A stretch of DNA of 64,000 nucleotides from Galbula dea (lineage: Eukaryota; Chordata; Aves; Piciformes; Galbulidae): NCBI GenBank assembly GCA_013399015.1, contig VWZX01010418.1, positions 808,874 to 872,873 on the forward strand, given 5' to 3'. Under the pieces are notes generated by a model. It saw only the letters and a program-made list of their open reading frames with translations. It did no database searches and was not told the origin of the DNA. Both the position numbers and the translations under genes were made by a program. The first letter of the stretch is position 1. Every line of letters begins with the position of its first letter. Shown in pieces: positions 48,701-61,755 of the stretch.

Positions 48701-51700
48701 CTTTTGTTTTTTTTTCTCTAAATACTATTTCCTTCTGTACTTTACTGCACATGAGTTTTCTACCTCCCTAGTACTGATCTTGCTGTAAATTTTCAGAAGG
48801 TGTGAATGCACACCTGTGGGCACAAGAATTGCTAACTCTTCAGGATCTACATTTTAGCAAATGTTATCTTCAGTAAGCATGCTTTGTTGGAGACAGTGAG
48901 AGCACATTTGTGTGAAACTAATCTTCTGGAAGAAAGAAATTGAGCAATTTTGTTGATAATTCCCACCTAATATTAGATATCTACAATGCAGATGTCTACA
49001 TACAAGCTAGTATCCTGCACTTTCTTTAGAGTCAATGAAGACAACTAAAAACTTGTAAGGTATGATTTGTGTGACCAGTTTAAACCATATAATTTAAAAC
49101 AGAATTATTTACATCCTACAAGTGCTTATTACTCCCTGAACTAAAAAGGTGCCAACTGAGAAGCTTGGCTACATCAACATTTACACTGTAAGCATTTATT
49201 TTTGGCATTGTGAATCTCACCTTCTGCACAGTAGAACAAGTAGGGGAAAAGAGAAAAGGAAAAAAGTAACTCATGAAGGAAATCTGATTGGCACAGCTGT
49301 TCCTTGAAGGGCTAGAAAGGTGGTTAAATACTTTCCAGTTCTGTGGCTGTACTGCAGAAATTAATAATTTGAGTCTTCCTTCCCTCTACAACTGGATGCT
49401 GTTGATTTAATTTCACATGGATACTAATTCATTAAAAGGTAAATTTAATCAACTAAAAATCAATGTGACTCCAACTGCAAATTTGATTTGTTGATTGTAC
49501 TAGTCCCTTGTAATCACTTTTAGAAAAGGAAAAAGTTTACATGCTAATTGATTTTTACTCCACTGGCTTACTGAAGTTCCATAAAATGCTAAAAAGAACA
49601 TTGAGAGCTCCTGCCCTCAAAATGAAACATAAGTTAGAGCCCTACAAGAACAGGTATAAAGAAACAGAACCTTTTACTGCTTTGCCTTGCTCCCAAATTA
49701 CATATATATAAAATAAATATCTGGGGAAGATCAATAAGTTACATAAGGAACTTTGTGAAAGCACTCTGCAATGATAATGAGATTGGAACAGGTGAAATGT
49801 GATACAGAAGTATTTGTCTCACAAAGAGAAGAAAAAAACCAATCTAGCACAGAAATCCATCTAGTGTTTTGACTGGTAAACACATTTGAAGAAAACAGAG
49901 GCTTAGAGCAGAGTACTGGAGCCTTTCCTTCTCTTATAGCAAATAATTATGCTGGAGAATTATTTGCCCTGGAGTTTCACACTCTCAGTTTCCTTTACTC
50001 CAAATTATAGGAGTTGTCTTCCTTCCTATCCAGTAACTCATAAGAATGGGAAGTTCTTAAAGAAACAATAGACAACAAGGTAAAGAGGTACCAAAACTTA
50101 ACTGTCTTTTGTCTATGATTGCCAAATTAAGGTAATCTAGTTTCATGTGTCCTGAAGGAAAGAAAAAAAGAGAAAGGAAGGAAAGAAAGAAGGAAGGAAG
50201 GAACAGAAAGAAAGAAAGAAAGAAGATTTGATTCCTTAAAAGATGGGGAGAAATTTTAGTCTTCCAGAAGACCAGTAGGTGATACCAAAGGATGAGATCT
50301 AACATCTCCAAGACTGTTCCATCTATGTTTATGGTCCTTTGGCCTGGGCATTCAGCTGCAATTTGCACAGAAGTTGTACCACACTGGGGACAGAAATCTG
50401 GGAAATGTGTTACCCTATCAGTGCCAAAAGGTAGCAGATGTTTTTGTAGACCTCATCAACTAAAATACATTTTTTTTTTATACTCTAAACCCACACTCTA
50501 ACACTGAAAAAAACATTCCACTACACAAATAAGCACTTACTAGAATAATTAAATCACAAAGTGGCCAACAATAAAGTCTTTGGCAGTGTTCTAGCTTCAT
50601 AACTATAAGTACTAAGACAGCACTGGAGGAAAAAATGTACTTTTGCCAATTTTCATTCTTATGAGTAAGGGCATCAAAGGTAATTCAGAGTAGAAAAGCA
50701 ACCTCACACACTGGAAGTGAGATATATATGGATCATCACCCAAAGATGAAGCAACTTTCCATAACTCAAATCCTACACCCAGCAAAGCAAGGTACAAGTG
50801 CATTTCTCTTGTGTTGACTGGTGCTACCTCAGATCTGCACGTGTGTAGGTGACAAAGCTCAGCTCTGAATATTTAAAATCAGTATGTAAGGCATTTATGC
50901 ACATGATTTATAGTTGTATCTATTAAAGTACTTTAATCAGGGGGTCAGAATATATCAATATGAAATTGCCTAAACTGGCAGCATTGAACCTGCATAGGAT
51001 GGGGAAGACATTGTGTTGGTATAAGGGACTTTTACATCAGTATAATGTTAGAGCTTTCCAAGTAAAATATTTTGATCCAAAAAGAAAATAAATCTCCCTA
51101 AACAAACAAAAAGCCCTTTTGTTCAGTTGGAGTAGTGACAAGAGGAAAAACTGTCAGACCTTAGTGATTAGCTTTGGATGTGTTCCTCTTCCTCCTAGAT
51201 TTTCTACCCTCACACAGAACTGTTCCAGTGTTTTACAAAATGCAACTGTGGTTACTTAATTTTTGAAGGCATGTGAAAGAAAAGGTGAACAAGGAAATGA
51301 AAGGCTAATCACTAGCTGGATTAAAGTAAGCTTTGTCCCCATGTTGTCCTGAGCACAGACAGAGCTTCTCAGTATTTCAGAAAGAAGGAAATTACCTTCT
51401 GACCTTACACATTGAGTAGCCTAAGCATCTAGTCATTAAAAAAAGCAGCTTATGATCCTCTCTTTGATCAGAACTGATGGGGAAACTTGGTCTGCCTTGG
51501 ATTAAATTGAACATGGAACTAACAAGGGAGATTTCTTTCTGTCCTTTTTACATCCATTTTGAATGTCATTTAGAAAGCTGTGCCCTTAATCTGTTGTGAA
51601 CTTGATTTTAATGGTCAGGCTTGAGTAGCTATTGAGGAAAATGATACGTATTTGAAACAACTGCCTGACTGGGTGTTTACTCTAGAAACATGACTGCCTT

Positions 51701-52616
51701 CAAATAAGGTATTACACCTCCACAAGCAAATATTTTTCAATTTGTATTATTTCATAAATTATTTTAAAAAAGAATTTAAACATTCCTCAACTACTACTCC
51801 TCAGTAGCCATCAAGATTTTAACAAATACTGGTAGAGAAGGAAAGGCAAATTAAACACACTGTCCTCCAATGCCCTTGTTTTGTATTTTAACAGCAGTAT
51901 CTAATAGTTTACTTCCTAATTCCTCCCCTGTGACAAACATCTGACTGTCTTTTGTCACTTCTGTGACAGCCATTCTGTTATTTAGTCATATTTTTCCCTT
52001 GTATCTAACATAAAACACAAGGCTACTTGCAAAACTGAAGCTGTGCCTTCTCAGTTTTACTCAAGCAGAACTCCTGTGAACTTCAGTGAGAGAATTAAGT
52101 CCTGTTCACTAACTCTCAGTGTAAAAGCCCTCTCCTGCCATAGGCAGAGATGATACCTCTCTCAGCCTGTGATGAGGGCTGGGCACTGCAGGGAGAATTT
52201 ACAGGACCCTTAGGGAGAGTCTTGTGGAAGCCTAAGACTTCTTCAGAGCTCTTCATACATCTCAGCCTGACAACACTATGTCACCAGGTCTTCAAGCCAA
52301 AGTCTTACAAAAAGCTGTACTCTAGAGAACAAACTAAGTGGTCTGATTTCCAACAAAGTTAGAGTCAGGATTTTCCAGGAAGGCAGGATACTAAATGCTT
52401 TTCAAAATCAGAGGACTTCATTGGTTGTCTCAGCTCCATGTTTTTCACCTCCAGTCAGACTCTCCAGTCTATATATCAGCAGCTCTGTCCTGTTGGTCAT
52501 TGACTTATCTGAAAGCATCAGACCATTAAGTTGCATACAGACTTTTTCTCACTGCAGAGTTAGCTTCAGTCAACATATATGTTGTTAATAACTCAGGTCC
52601 CATTCATAAAAAAAAA
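45751..52616. other. Gene-free AT-rich sequence
   Basis: No gene is recognised. It holds a run of 11 C (47823-47833), a TATA-like promoter-resembling patch at 48060-48130, and the purine tract listed separately. The 134-codon plus-strand frame at 48278-48682 shows no family signature. Confidence 0.5.
50154..50225. repeat. GAAA/GGAA purine microsatellite
   Basis: 72 bases are almost purely purine on the plus strand, built of GAAA and GGAA tetranucleotides with a single C at 50204. Long purine/pyrimidine tracts of this kind can form triple-helical DNA and are prone to length change. Confidence 0.92.
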
Positions 52617-52698
52617 ATCACAGAATATTAGGAGTTGGAAGGGACCTCAAAAGATCATCTAGTCCAACCCCCCTGCCACAGCAGGATTCCCTAGACCA
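52617..52698 (-). mobile_element. Very short young CR1 LINE 3' end
   Basis: It is the reverse complement of the 3' UTR at 1906-1986, identical across the shared ~75 bp, and includes a few bases upstream of it (TCTAGGGAATCC on the minus strand). Only one full ATTCTGTG octamer is present, followed on the element's strand by a run of T instead of a second octamer. Confidence 0.93.
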
Positions 52699-55007
52699 AA
52701 ACCAAAAACAGTCATTCAAAAATAGTTAACACTTTTAACTGGAGTTAACTGGCCCATCAGTTTGCAGCTCAGGAAATACAACACCTCAGCTGATAACACA
52801 GCCACTCTATATTACTGCAGTGGTAATTCACAGGATGGTTTTCCTCCTTCAGGCCACATTAACTTGAGTTGCATTAGCTTGAGTGTATGCAATTTAACCT
52901 AACTTTCTAGTGAGTGTAAGTTTGGTGAAGTAGATTTTACTATAACCTTACAATCTTTCTGCCAGTAGTTCCTTATGTTTTGAAGTGGTGGTTAATTCAT
53001 TTTAAAACAACTTTTTTCCCCACTCTGAATGTAGTGTTGCACAAGGCAAAGCAACCAAGCATCTGCCAGGTATTTTGGCATGCTGCTCTCTACTAGGACA
53101 GAATGGAGTCAAAACATTACAACAACAGAGAAATTTTTATTTCACTTGCTGTTTTATGTGCTTTGACCTCCAGATTTTGTCATTTTTACCAGAAGGACCT
53201 GTTATTATGAGTGCCAACATAAATCCTTGGCAGCCAGTCTCCCCCAGCCTGACTGAAGCAATCAATCTGCCAGAAAATTACAACAGTATGATGTGCTATG
53301 AATATTTTAAAACTTACTTACTCTAATTGCACATATCATGCCCAAGCACTAAGGTCATGCTGGTCACACCTGTTAGGATATTTTGTCCTCCATGAGGGTG
53401 AAAAGCAGGTGACTACTAGAATATTCTCATAATGTAGTCAAAGAAAGATAAACTAGGACTAAGAAACAGATAAATCAACAAACTTCTCCAGACCACAGAG
53501 CTATCAAAACACTTTCAGGACATTTGACCTCTTTTTACCTTGCACACATACCTGTCAGGCACTTTGGGAACATGTCTGGGTCTGGAGTTACACAGTGCCT
53601 ACCTCAATCATTTTGTGCCACTGTTTCTGTGGTACATGTTGATGTGTAAGGCTGACAATTAACCTGTGTTTAAACATGGGATGCCCTTGGGTTCAAAGTG
53701 AAGCTCCTGTCAAGACAAGCACTAACCAAAATAAAAATAGACTGTTGCAGCTTCTTTTAGGATTTCTGTATCACAGGAACTTGTTTTGCATACCAGCCTG
53801 TGGAACACTGGACAATCCCAGTACACTATTGAAAATGCAACTGTGAAGAATATTTTGCACTGGAGTTTTCTGCATTCAAAGTATCTGACAAAACATCTGC
53901 ACTATATCACAATCCCAGATTCAAAGTGTTATATACAGCAGGCAAAACTGTTTTTTCCACTTTCTGCTTAGGCTGAGATGAATGCTGCCTATGAGACTTA
54001 CAGTGCAAGGTGTGTATTGAGCACTGATGTATCAGTAAAGATTCTCAAGAAACCTTTAAATAATTTTACTACAGTAGGACATTCACCAAAATGTGAGCAC
54101 AAATGCAGTGCATTAGGCACATTAGAGACAAGAGGGATACTCAGGAAAGAGATCATAAATCTTCTTGTCTACCACATCAGGAAATTAACCTGATTCTGGT
54201 CCTCTGTCTAAAACAAGATATATAGAACTAGAATAATATAAGTGGCTTTGATTCAGCACTGTTTCTGGGTTTTACTGCTTAAGGACAAGCATGTCTTCAC
54301 AAGTACACTCAGGTTATCCCACAGCTCCAGCAAGAGATAGATGACATATGTGGCAGGTGATTAGAGATTCAGATGAATCCATCTGTCAACGTAGGTCATT
54401 CTGGTATTCCACAGGCTGTCATAAGAGCTGCTCAGAAGAGGCCATGTTTGGATCTACAGTTATTCTTGAAGCACCAAGAGCAGTTGGGAACCCTGTTATG
54501 ACCTGGTAAAATAAGATTATTGCCAGAAAATTCAGAACAGACAGGCTCTTCTTTGACAGAAACAGAAAACAATGACTGCAGTAGCATTTGTGTCCAAGAA
54601 CAGGTAGCTCTCAGTGGTAATGCATATTGACATTCAGCAAGAATCACTATAAATGAATGTTTGCTAATTGTTTCTGTCCAGGCTTCACCATCTTTAGCAT
54701 AGAAAGTGGTTTACCAGATCTGCCAAAATACTACTTCATGCACTATTTGTCTCTCACATTCCTATACCTTGCTGTCACTAAAAATTACAAAAAAGTAGAA
54801 CTGAATAAAGAAGCCATCACAGTCAATAAATCCTATGAAGCTGTCAATAGAGAAACAGCCCAAAATAGGAATGTCATGTGTTAGACTGGTTTATTACACT
54901 CCTAATACACAAAAAATGGTTTATGCATTTCCTGGATTTTCTTACTTTGGCAATACATAGAAATTACAGGTCAGGCCATTTCTCAGTGATGCAATGTCTT
55001 GCAAATC
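52699..55007. other. Gene-free AT-rich sequence
   Basis: No gene or transposon is recognised. An 83-codon frame at 53075-53326 includes a stretch with protein-like composition after a possible acceptor (TTTGACCTCCAG, about 53174), but no family is recognised. Confidence 0.5.
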
Positions 55008-55855
55008 TCAGAGTTTGCCATCCAGAGGGACCTGGACAAACTTGAAAAGTGGGCCCATAAGAATCAGATGAAGTTTAATAAGTCCAAGTGTAAGGTCCTG
55101 CATCTGGATAGGGGCAATCCAAGATATAAGTACAGACTGAGAGGGGAAGTTGTTGAGAGCAACCCTGCAGAGAAGGACTTAGGGGTCATGGTAGATGAAA
55201 AGGTGGCTATGAGCCAGCAATGTATTCTTGCAGCCCAGAAAGCCAACTGTATCCTGGGCTGCATCAAGAGAGGCATGACCAGCAGGTGATGGGAGGTGAT
55301 TCTGCCTCTCTACTCTGCCCTCGTAAGACTCCACCTGGAGCCCTGCATCCAGTTCTGGGCTCCTCAGCATAAGAGAGACATGGACCTTTGAGAATGGGTC
55401 CAGAGGAGGGCCACAAAGATGATCAGAGGGCTGGAGCACCTCCCCTATGAGGACAGGCTGAAAGAGTTGGGATTGTTCAGCCTGGAGAAGAGAAGGCTTC
55501 GGGGGGACCTTATGGCAGCCTTCTAATACGTAAAGTGAACCTATAAAAGGCAGGTAGAGAGACTCTTTTCCAGGGTGGAAAGCAATAGGACAAGAGGGAA
55601 CAGCTTTAAAATGAAGAAGGGAAGATTTAGATTAGATCTGAGAAAAAAATTCTTTACTCAATGGGTGGTAAGGCACTGGAACAGGTTGCCCAGAGACTTT
55701 GTGGATGCTTCACCCCTGGCAGCGTTCAGCACCAGGTTTGATGTGGCTCTGGGCAACCTGGTCTAGTGGGTGGCATCCTGCCCATGGCAGGGGGTTGGAG
55801 CTAAATGATCTTCTAGGTCTCTTTTAACATGGGCAATTCTACAAACCTATAAAAT
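55008..55855 (+). mobile_element. CR1 LINE, longest copy, ORF2 C-terminal half of RT end plus 3' UTR
   Basis: About 250 codons of CR1 ORF2 C-terminus remain in one frame from 55011 to the natural stop TAG at 55764-55766. Recognisable parts are IQRDLDKLEKWAHKNQMKFN, KVLHLDRGNP, EKDLGVMVDEKVAMSQQC, KANCILGCIKR, 'IQFWAPQHKRDM', 'GLEHLPYEDRL', SLEKRRLRGDL, SNRTRGNSFKMKKGRFRLDL and HWNRLPRDFV. Four premature stops interrupt it (55287, 55389, 55524, 55536), but there is no frameshift. The first stop is TGA where CR1 usually has CGA, consistent with CpG decay. The 3' UTR follows (GGCAGGGGGTTGGA...), but the octamer tail has decayed to CAATTCTACAAACC. The copy is 5'-truncated and dead. Confidence 0.95.
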
Positions 55856-56985
55856 AACAGCCTTTGAAAGCAAATAAAGATACAGTTATTCTCACATACA
55901 GAGTGGTGATTTTAGTTTTGTGTTAGGTGTCTGCTTCAAAAACTCTTCTACTATCATCCTAAAAATAATCTATACATACCAAATGATTCTCAAGGATATA
56001 TATACACTTAATATAATGTAGTTTCTCATTATTTTCCATACACTTTAGAGAGGTGAAAGTATGGCTGAAAAGAAGTCTAAAAAGTATTCTCAGTTTCTTT
56101 GTCTTCTTCCAAACTTTTATGCATCATATAGTCACACTTGTGTGTCTTGAATAAGTAGGATGAAAAATAGTTGCAGCAAGGAGAGAGTGCTCAGATGTAC
56201 AAGTTCAGTCTTCACTATTTCCCCCCCCATATTTCCATGAATACTTCTGATAATTCTTTAATTTTTCCCATTCTTTCAGAGATTTTAAATTTCATTCAGA
56301 TTCTGATCAATTGAAGATTCCAAATTATTTGTGTATCTGTATGTCCACTTTTTTTTCTCTTTATTGCATTTATTATAATAGGTAACCCCAGAAACAATAA
56401 CTGGGTAGTCTGAATTTGTCTAAAATGTAATTTTCTCAAAAGCTAATCTGATGGTGTATGAGAAGATGCAGCCATATTCAAATTCTTGATGAAAAGAAAG
56501 CTGTATGTATTTTTTCTTTTAGTTTGCTGATTCTTCTTCTATGAATGACTTTTATGAATGACTTTTATGAATGACTTTTTGCAGTCATAAACTGCATGAT
56601 CTCCAAGGATTTTTCTTATGTTAGTTACAGTCAGCTTTTTAAAAAGAAGGATGGAATCAGAAAGTCCTCTATCTGGTTCCCCTTTGTAAGTACACACAAA
56701 GCAAAAAGATGATACTGTTCCTAAATCAGTTCATTATTATGCTTTAGCTGTTGTTGAAATGATTTGAAAAGTTGAGTGTAAACCTGAACTGACAGTTGTT
56801 TATGCCCAGAAAGATTTGTAGAGTACACTTATGTTTCTATCCCATGTTCCCAACTGTACTGAAATAAATGTAAGACTGTTTAAGCATATTTGCCTTAAAG
56901 TGATGTGAAAACCCTTGGCCACATCAGAAATGTAGGTCATACTTTTTTTTCTAGGAAAATCTTTTGTATATTCTTTCTTTTTCAG
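55856..56985. other. Gene-free AT-rich sequence
   Basis: Nothing is recognised apart from the 13-bp tandem repeat listed separately and a C8 run near 56222. Confidence 0.5.
56541..56579. repeat. Three perfect tandem copies of a 13-bp unit
   Basis: ATGAATGACTTTT is repeated three times without mismatch (56541, 56554, 56567). The perfect identity suggests a recent slippage event, so the locus may vary in copy number between individuals. Confidence 0.93.
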
Positions 56986-57610
56986 GAGGAAAAAAGCTTT
57001 TTTTGGTCACAGGACAAAGCTTTGAAGCTTATTCTTCCTTTCAACAGCCAAATATGACAATGGGAAGGCCCAGTGATGGTTTTGTCTCTGTGGAAGAAGC
57101 TGTATGCCACATAAAACTCACATGCCTGCATGAATACTATTCTGCTGAGTTAAGAGCAAACAATAGGAGGAGCCTGTATCAGTCAAAATCTGTGACAAAA
57201 GCTGCTACTGGTAGGAATGGCTCAAATAACTTATTTGCCCAATCTCTTGACCTGGAAATACTGGATGCAGATAAACTGTCATGCCTCTAGATGTACATGA
57301 GAAATGAACACCATTGCAGGGCCTTGACTAATCCAGACAAACTAGTAGGCTATCTATGCAGAGAAAAAGAAGTCATTCCATCCTCCTGCTAGTTTTCAAG
57401 TTTCTTTCAGCAGCAAGAGCTGAAAAATGCCAAGCAATTTCACTTCCAGTTAAACCTTTCCAGCAGCAGTAACACTTCTATTTCCTGGCACAGCACATCT
57501 AACCCTAGAGTCTCTGTCCTGGAAAGCATTTATGTCAAAATGTTCTGTACTGTGCCCCATCAGCTCAGGAGTCAGCAGTGGTGGCACTACCTACTTTCTT
57601 GTAAATAAAA
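56986..57610 (+). other. Weak candidate terminal exon
   Basis: A strong acceptor-like sequence (TTCTTTCTTTTTCAG at 56971-56985, preceded by another at about 56945-56955) is followed by an open stretch. That stretch encodes about 100 residues and ends at TAG 57288-57290. Its composition is protein-like, with balanced charges and little low complexity (for example SDGFVSVEEAVCHIKLTCLH). A polyadenylation word AATAAA occurs at about 57603. I do not recognise a family, no upstream exon is identified, and a frame of this length arises by chance. It could be a last exon of an unannotated transcript or nothing. Confidence 0.15.
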
Positions 57611-60600
57611 TTAGAACTTCTCAGTTCAAGGAGCTTACATTACAGTTAACAATTTAAAAAGTGTTGAAGCTGCTACTTCAGTGACAGTCTCTGTATTTAC
57701 TAGATGAGCAACAAATAGGAGAGAGTACTGGAGTCTGATTTTAAAGGGTGGCCAACTGGGACATCTGCCTACTAGTAACATGAATCACTACATATTTCTA
57801 CTTCTTTTATTACAATACTAAGCTTCTCTATTACAATACTAAGCTTCTACACATGGGACATGTCAATAAAAGAGCTTGCTTTTGAGACATGCTTTATGTT
57901 TACTATAATATTTCATCATCCTGTTGTTCTTTCACAAGCAAAACCATGTGTTATGGTTTCAAATCAAGTTTCTCTCTTTTAAGTCAATCTCATAGTAATC
58001 AACTGTGCTACTCTTGCTCTGATTTTGCCCTCAATGGGCAAAAAAGTCTGAGTGTCAAAATACACTTCTCTGCCTATGGCAAGTGGCTAGATTTATAGAC
58101 AGTGTTTGAACTGTTTTCCTCTCTATAAATCAAAAGCAAGCAGTGTACACACAGTAACAATGGATAATTTGAGAATGAAAGGCAGGTGTACAGGGTACTG
58201 GCATCTAATTGAAGCCACCTAATACAATATAAAATAGTCTCAGCTTTAAAGACTTAAATGGTTAGCCTATCCTTAATATGGACACTTTGTAGGAGTCAGT
58301 GGAAAATAATAATAATAATGAATCAGTGAAGTAAAGCAGATGAAAGGAGGAATAGACTAATACATTTATATCTTTTGTATACAGAACCTGAGGTGCTGTA
58401 AATGGCAGTAAATTACATGCAGTGTCTGAGAGGCAGTACTGCACATCAAAGTAAATATGAGATGTTAGCTATCATTCAAATTAGACAGTCTGCTGTGGGC
58501 ACCAGGCATCTGAAAGGGAACCTGAAGCAGTAGATGTGAGATATTATGCTGATGAACATGAAGAATACAAAGGCTGAAGTAACCTTGGCTTTCCAGGGCT
58601 GTTGCTTCTTCTCACTGAACACTGGGCAGCGTTCAATGGTATAGAAAGTTAGATGCTCAAGGACAGCTACTCTTTCACCTATGATTAAAAAACATAGTAC
58701 TTTCTGCTTCTGACAGCTGATTTCAAACTGAAGGCTATGTACTTTCCTCTTCATGCAGTATGTCCTTGAATAAGTTTTGAAACTTGATTTTGTGTTTGTT
58801 TAAGTGGAAGCAGTGGACCACAAACACATCTGTCCTTTCCTTCAGCAAAGGAGCAGCAAAATCTTCATTAATCAAATACAATGAATGTTGAACACTGACT
58901 CTATTAACTCAGAGTAAATAAGCTACATAATTACATTCATCTTGGAGGTCAAGCCCAAGGGGAGTTGTCAGAGACCACTTCATAACATGCTACACTTCTG
59001 CCCTGCAGCACCCTTTCCCCTCTGCAAATAAAGTGCAAAAAGAAATCTGTGCAGGCCATGTGGTGTCTGTACTGTACATCTGCATTGCAGCACAAGGGTG
59101 GGAGCAGGAACTCTGGACATTTTCAGGTAACTAGGCTGGGTTGTTTTATGACAACCACATTGCTAACAAGGATGAGCAAGGTCTCTTTATCCATAAGAAG
59201 CTGCAACAAGAAACATTTACTTTCTTTCCTGGCCTGGTCAATGCCAAAAGCAGAAGAGCAAAGAAGATGCCCAAGACTCTCCTTTTCTTAGGCATCTGCA
59301 TGTTGGGTGTGCAGGAAACCATGAGATTATTTGGTACCTGACACCTGCAGAATGGGTGGGAAGAGGGCTGAGTAAGTTGACAGAGCAAAGAACCAAAGCA
59401 TCAAATCTATAAGTGATTATTCTGATTTTGGTTAACTACTTTTGCTTCCAGTTGGAGGCTTGAAGGAGTAGCAGAATGTATCCTCATATGAATAAATAAA
59501 TTACTCTGTGTATATGATGCACCCACACAGGTTTACAGAAAAAGAAATACAAGAACATAGAAAAAAAAAAGTTTTCCAAAACATGATTATAAACTTACTA
59601 ATATAAACTCCTTTAATACACTTGCAAGCAATGCCATCTGAAAGTATATGCATATTCACAAATGCAATGAGTGCATTTCTTACACTTAATTAGCACAGCA
59701 GAATTTCTGCACTCTGATAATTTATCTGTGAAAATTACCTTACAGATTTTGTAGCTGATATGAAGGCATTACAGTAAAAAAACACCCAGTAAAAAAAATA
59801 TGAACTAATTACATAATGAGCCTTGAGAAATCAAGCTCTCACTTGGTACATCACTGCTGGTATATCAGATATCTCCATCAGTGGTACCCAAGAGCAGTAA
59901 TCTGCTCTATAAACATTGGTGATTAAACTTAATAACTAGGTCTTAATTCTACTGAAGCAACGATCCAGGATTATGCATCTGCAGATGTCTCCAGTGCTTG
60001 GAATGATTCATCTTTGTCAAACCAGGATAGGCAGCTCCCTACAGCACATATTTGTGCTTTAAAAATGTAACCTCAGCTGTCCCTACTGTAAATCTTCCTC
60101 AGGTTATACCTGTCTTTTAATGCTGTACCCTTTGTTCCAGCAAACACTGGAGCAAATAAGTTTGCATTACTCAGATGAGAGTGGGGGGAATCTCTGCCCA
60201 CATGAACATACTCCATTCCCTGACATTGCAAGGGCTGTCCCTACCTTAGCCAGCTGTGCACACCAGCAAGAGCAGCTCCATGGAGCAAAACACCTATCAC
60301 TGGAGATCCCACACCTGCATTATGCCCATTTTGCAGCTTTTCACTTCAAACTAGCCCAGGTCTGACTCTACTGATTGAATGCTTGTTTACAACTCGAACA
60401 TATTGTGAACACCTCTGGAGAAAATCTCCCAGCTTACTTTCCTCCCAAAGGAAAACACTTCATGTGTTCTGAGACAGCTTCAGATAACAAATGAAAGCTC
60501 AGTGTTTAGGGAGACTTGCATCAAAAGTGCCCTCCTAATCTGAACTAAAAAGCTAATGTAGATATACCTCATCTGACTGAATCATGATTATGCTAAAGGG

Positions 60601-61755
60601 TGACATTCTCTTTCCTTTCCTTCTTAGCTTTCAGCAAAGCTGAGGAGTTACAATGTCTGGGAAATTCAAAAGTAATCACAAAACTACTCCTATAAAAGGG
60701 TAATATATCACTTTAATGTGAAGCTGCCTCTCCCACAAAACTTTGTGAAAAAAGTTAAGGGCTTTTGCTGAGTGGCCTTCCCAGATTTAGTTGTCCAAAT
60801 GGACACAAAAACATATACTAATCCAAATGACATGAGACAAGGTTTCTAAAAATGTGTGTTCTGCTTAACTGTCCACTTCAAGTCTATACTCTATGGTAAA
60901 GAGGATTTTCACTATTAGTCATGACTAGTTTGCAGGTGAAGGTCAAATAAATTTAGAACAGATCTCTGCATATGCTTTTGCCTCCTTACAGTAATTACAA
61001 TGTAGTTTACACCAGGGCAAAACCAGGAGGGCCTGCTAGAAGCATCAGCAGATGCTTGGGTCTGTGAAGTAGACATGCTTCATAGTTGCCATTAGCTTAC
61101 AGTCAGTGTGAAAAAAAATTAGATGTTCTTTGCAATTGTATTCTGTGTGTGTGTGTTTTACCTTGATTTACTAGTCTTTTAAATCTAGGAACTATTTTTA
61201 AACTTATAGATTCACATATTTGTACAAAGCTACAAAATTTAAGACCTCTATGGGAGAACAAGACTATGAAGAATCAATGAAAAATATAATCCCTTCACAT
61301 AGGGTAGCAATATGGAGACTGTGTTGCAGGAGATAAAGCAGTTTGGGACCAATTTAATGTTGGTTAATCTATACAGACTATAGTTTCTGAATGAGATTGT
61401 GTATTAATTTAAGATGTTTTAAGTTACATAAAGTGGTCACTGTAAATATTTCACAGAGTATGGGGATGGAAATGATTCAGTGCTCTCATTCACCTTCTAT
61501 CAGTGTCCCTAAATATAATGTTCTTCTCACTCACTCTCTAAGTTGCTCCCAAAGAAAATATGGGTGTAAAAAGAAACTAACTCTACACATCATAATCAGT
61601 AGAAGACAGCAACACCACACCACCTTCACAGAGCTCCAGTTCTGTATAAATCCTGATCCTCTAGGAATACCTAGGAAGTAGCTCCAAGAAACCAGCCTGC
61701 AAAATACCTTGGAACAAGCATACCCTTGTAAAGGCCATGTGTTCTGCTTTAAAGC
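57611..61755. other. Gene-free AT-rich sequence
   Basis: No gene or transposon is recognised. It holds a 21-bp tandem duplication (57809-57848), a short (AAT) run at 58306-58319 and a short TG run near 61145-61156. Open frames are below 100 codons with no signature. Confidence 0.5.
57809..57848. repeat. Tandem duplication, period 21 bp
   Basis: ATTACAATACTAAGCTTCT occurs at 57809 and again at 57830 with no mismatch, separated by CT. Probably a slippage duplication. Confidence 0.9.

Noticed and set aside
54999..55766. Frames at 54999-55289 and 55575-55766 as host genes
   Set aside because: Both are parts of one degraded CR1 ORF2 in the same frame, interrupted by stops.
56541..56579. CRISPR-like array
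   Set aside because: The three units are directly tandem with no spacers, and the genome is eukaryotic.
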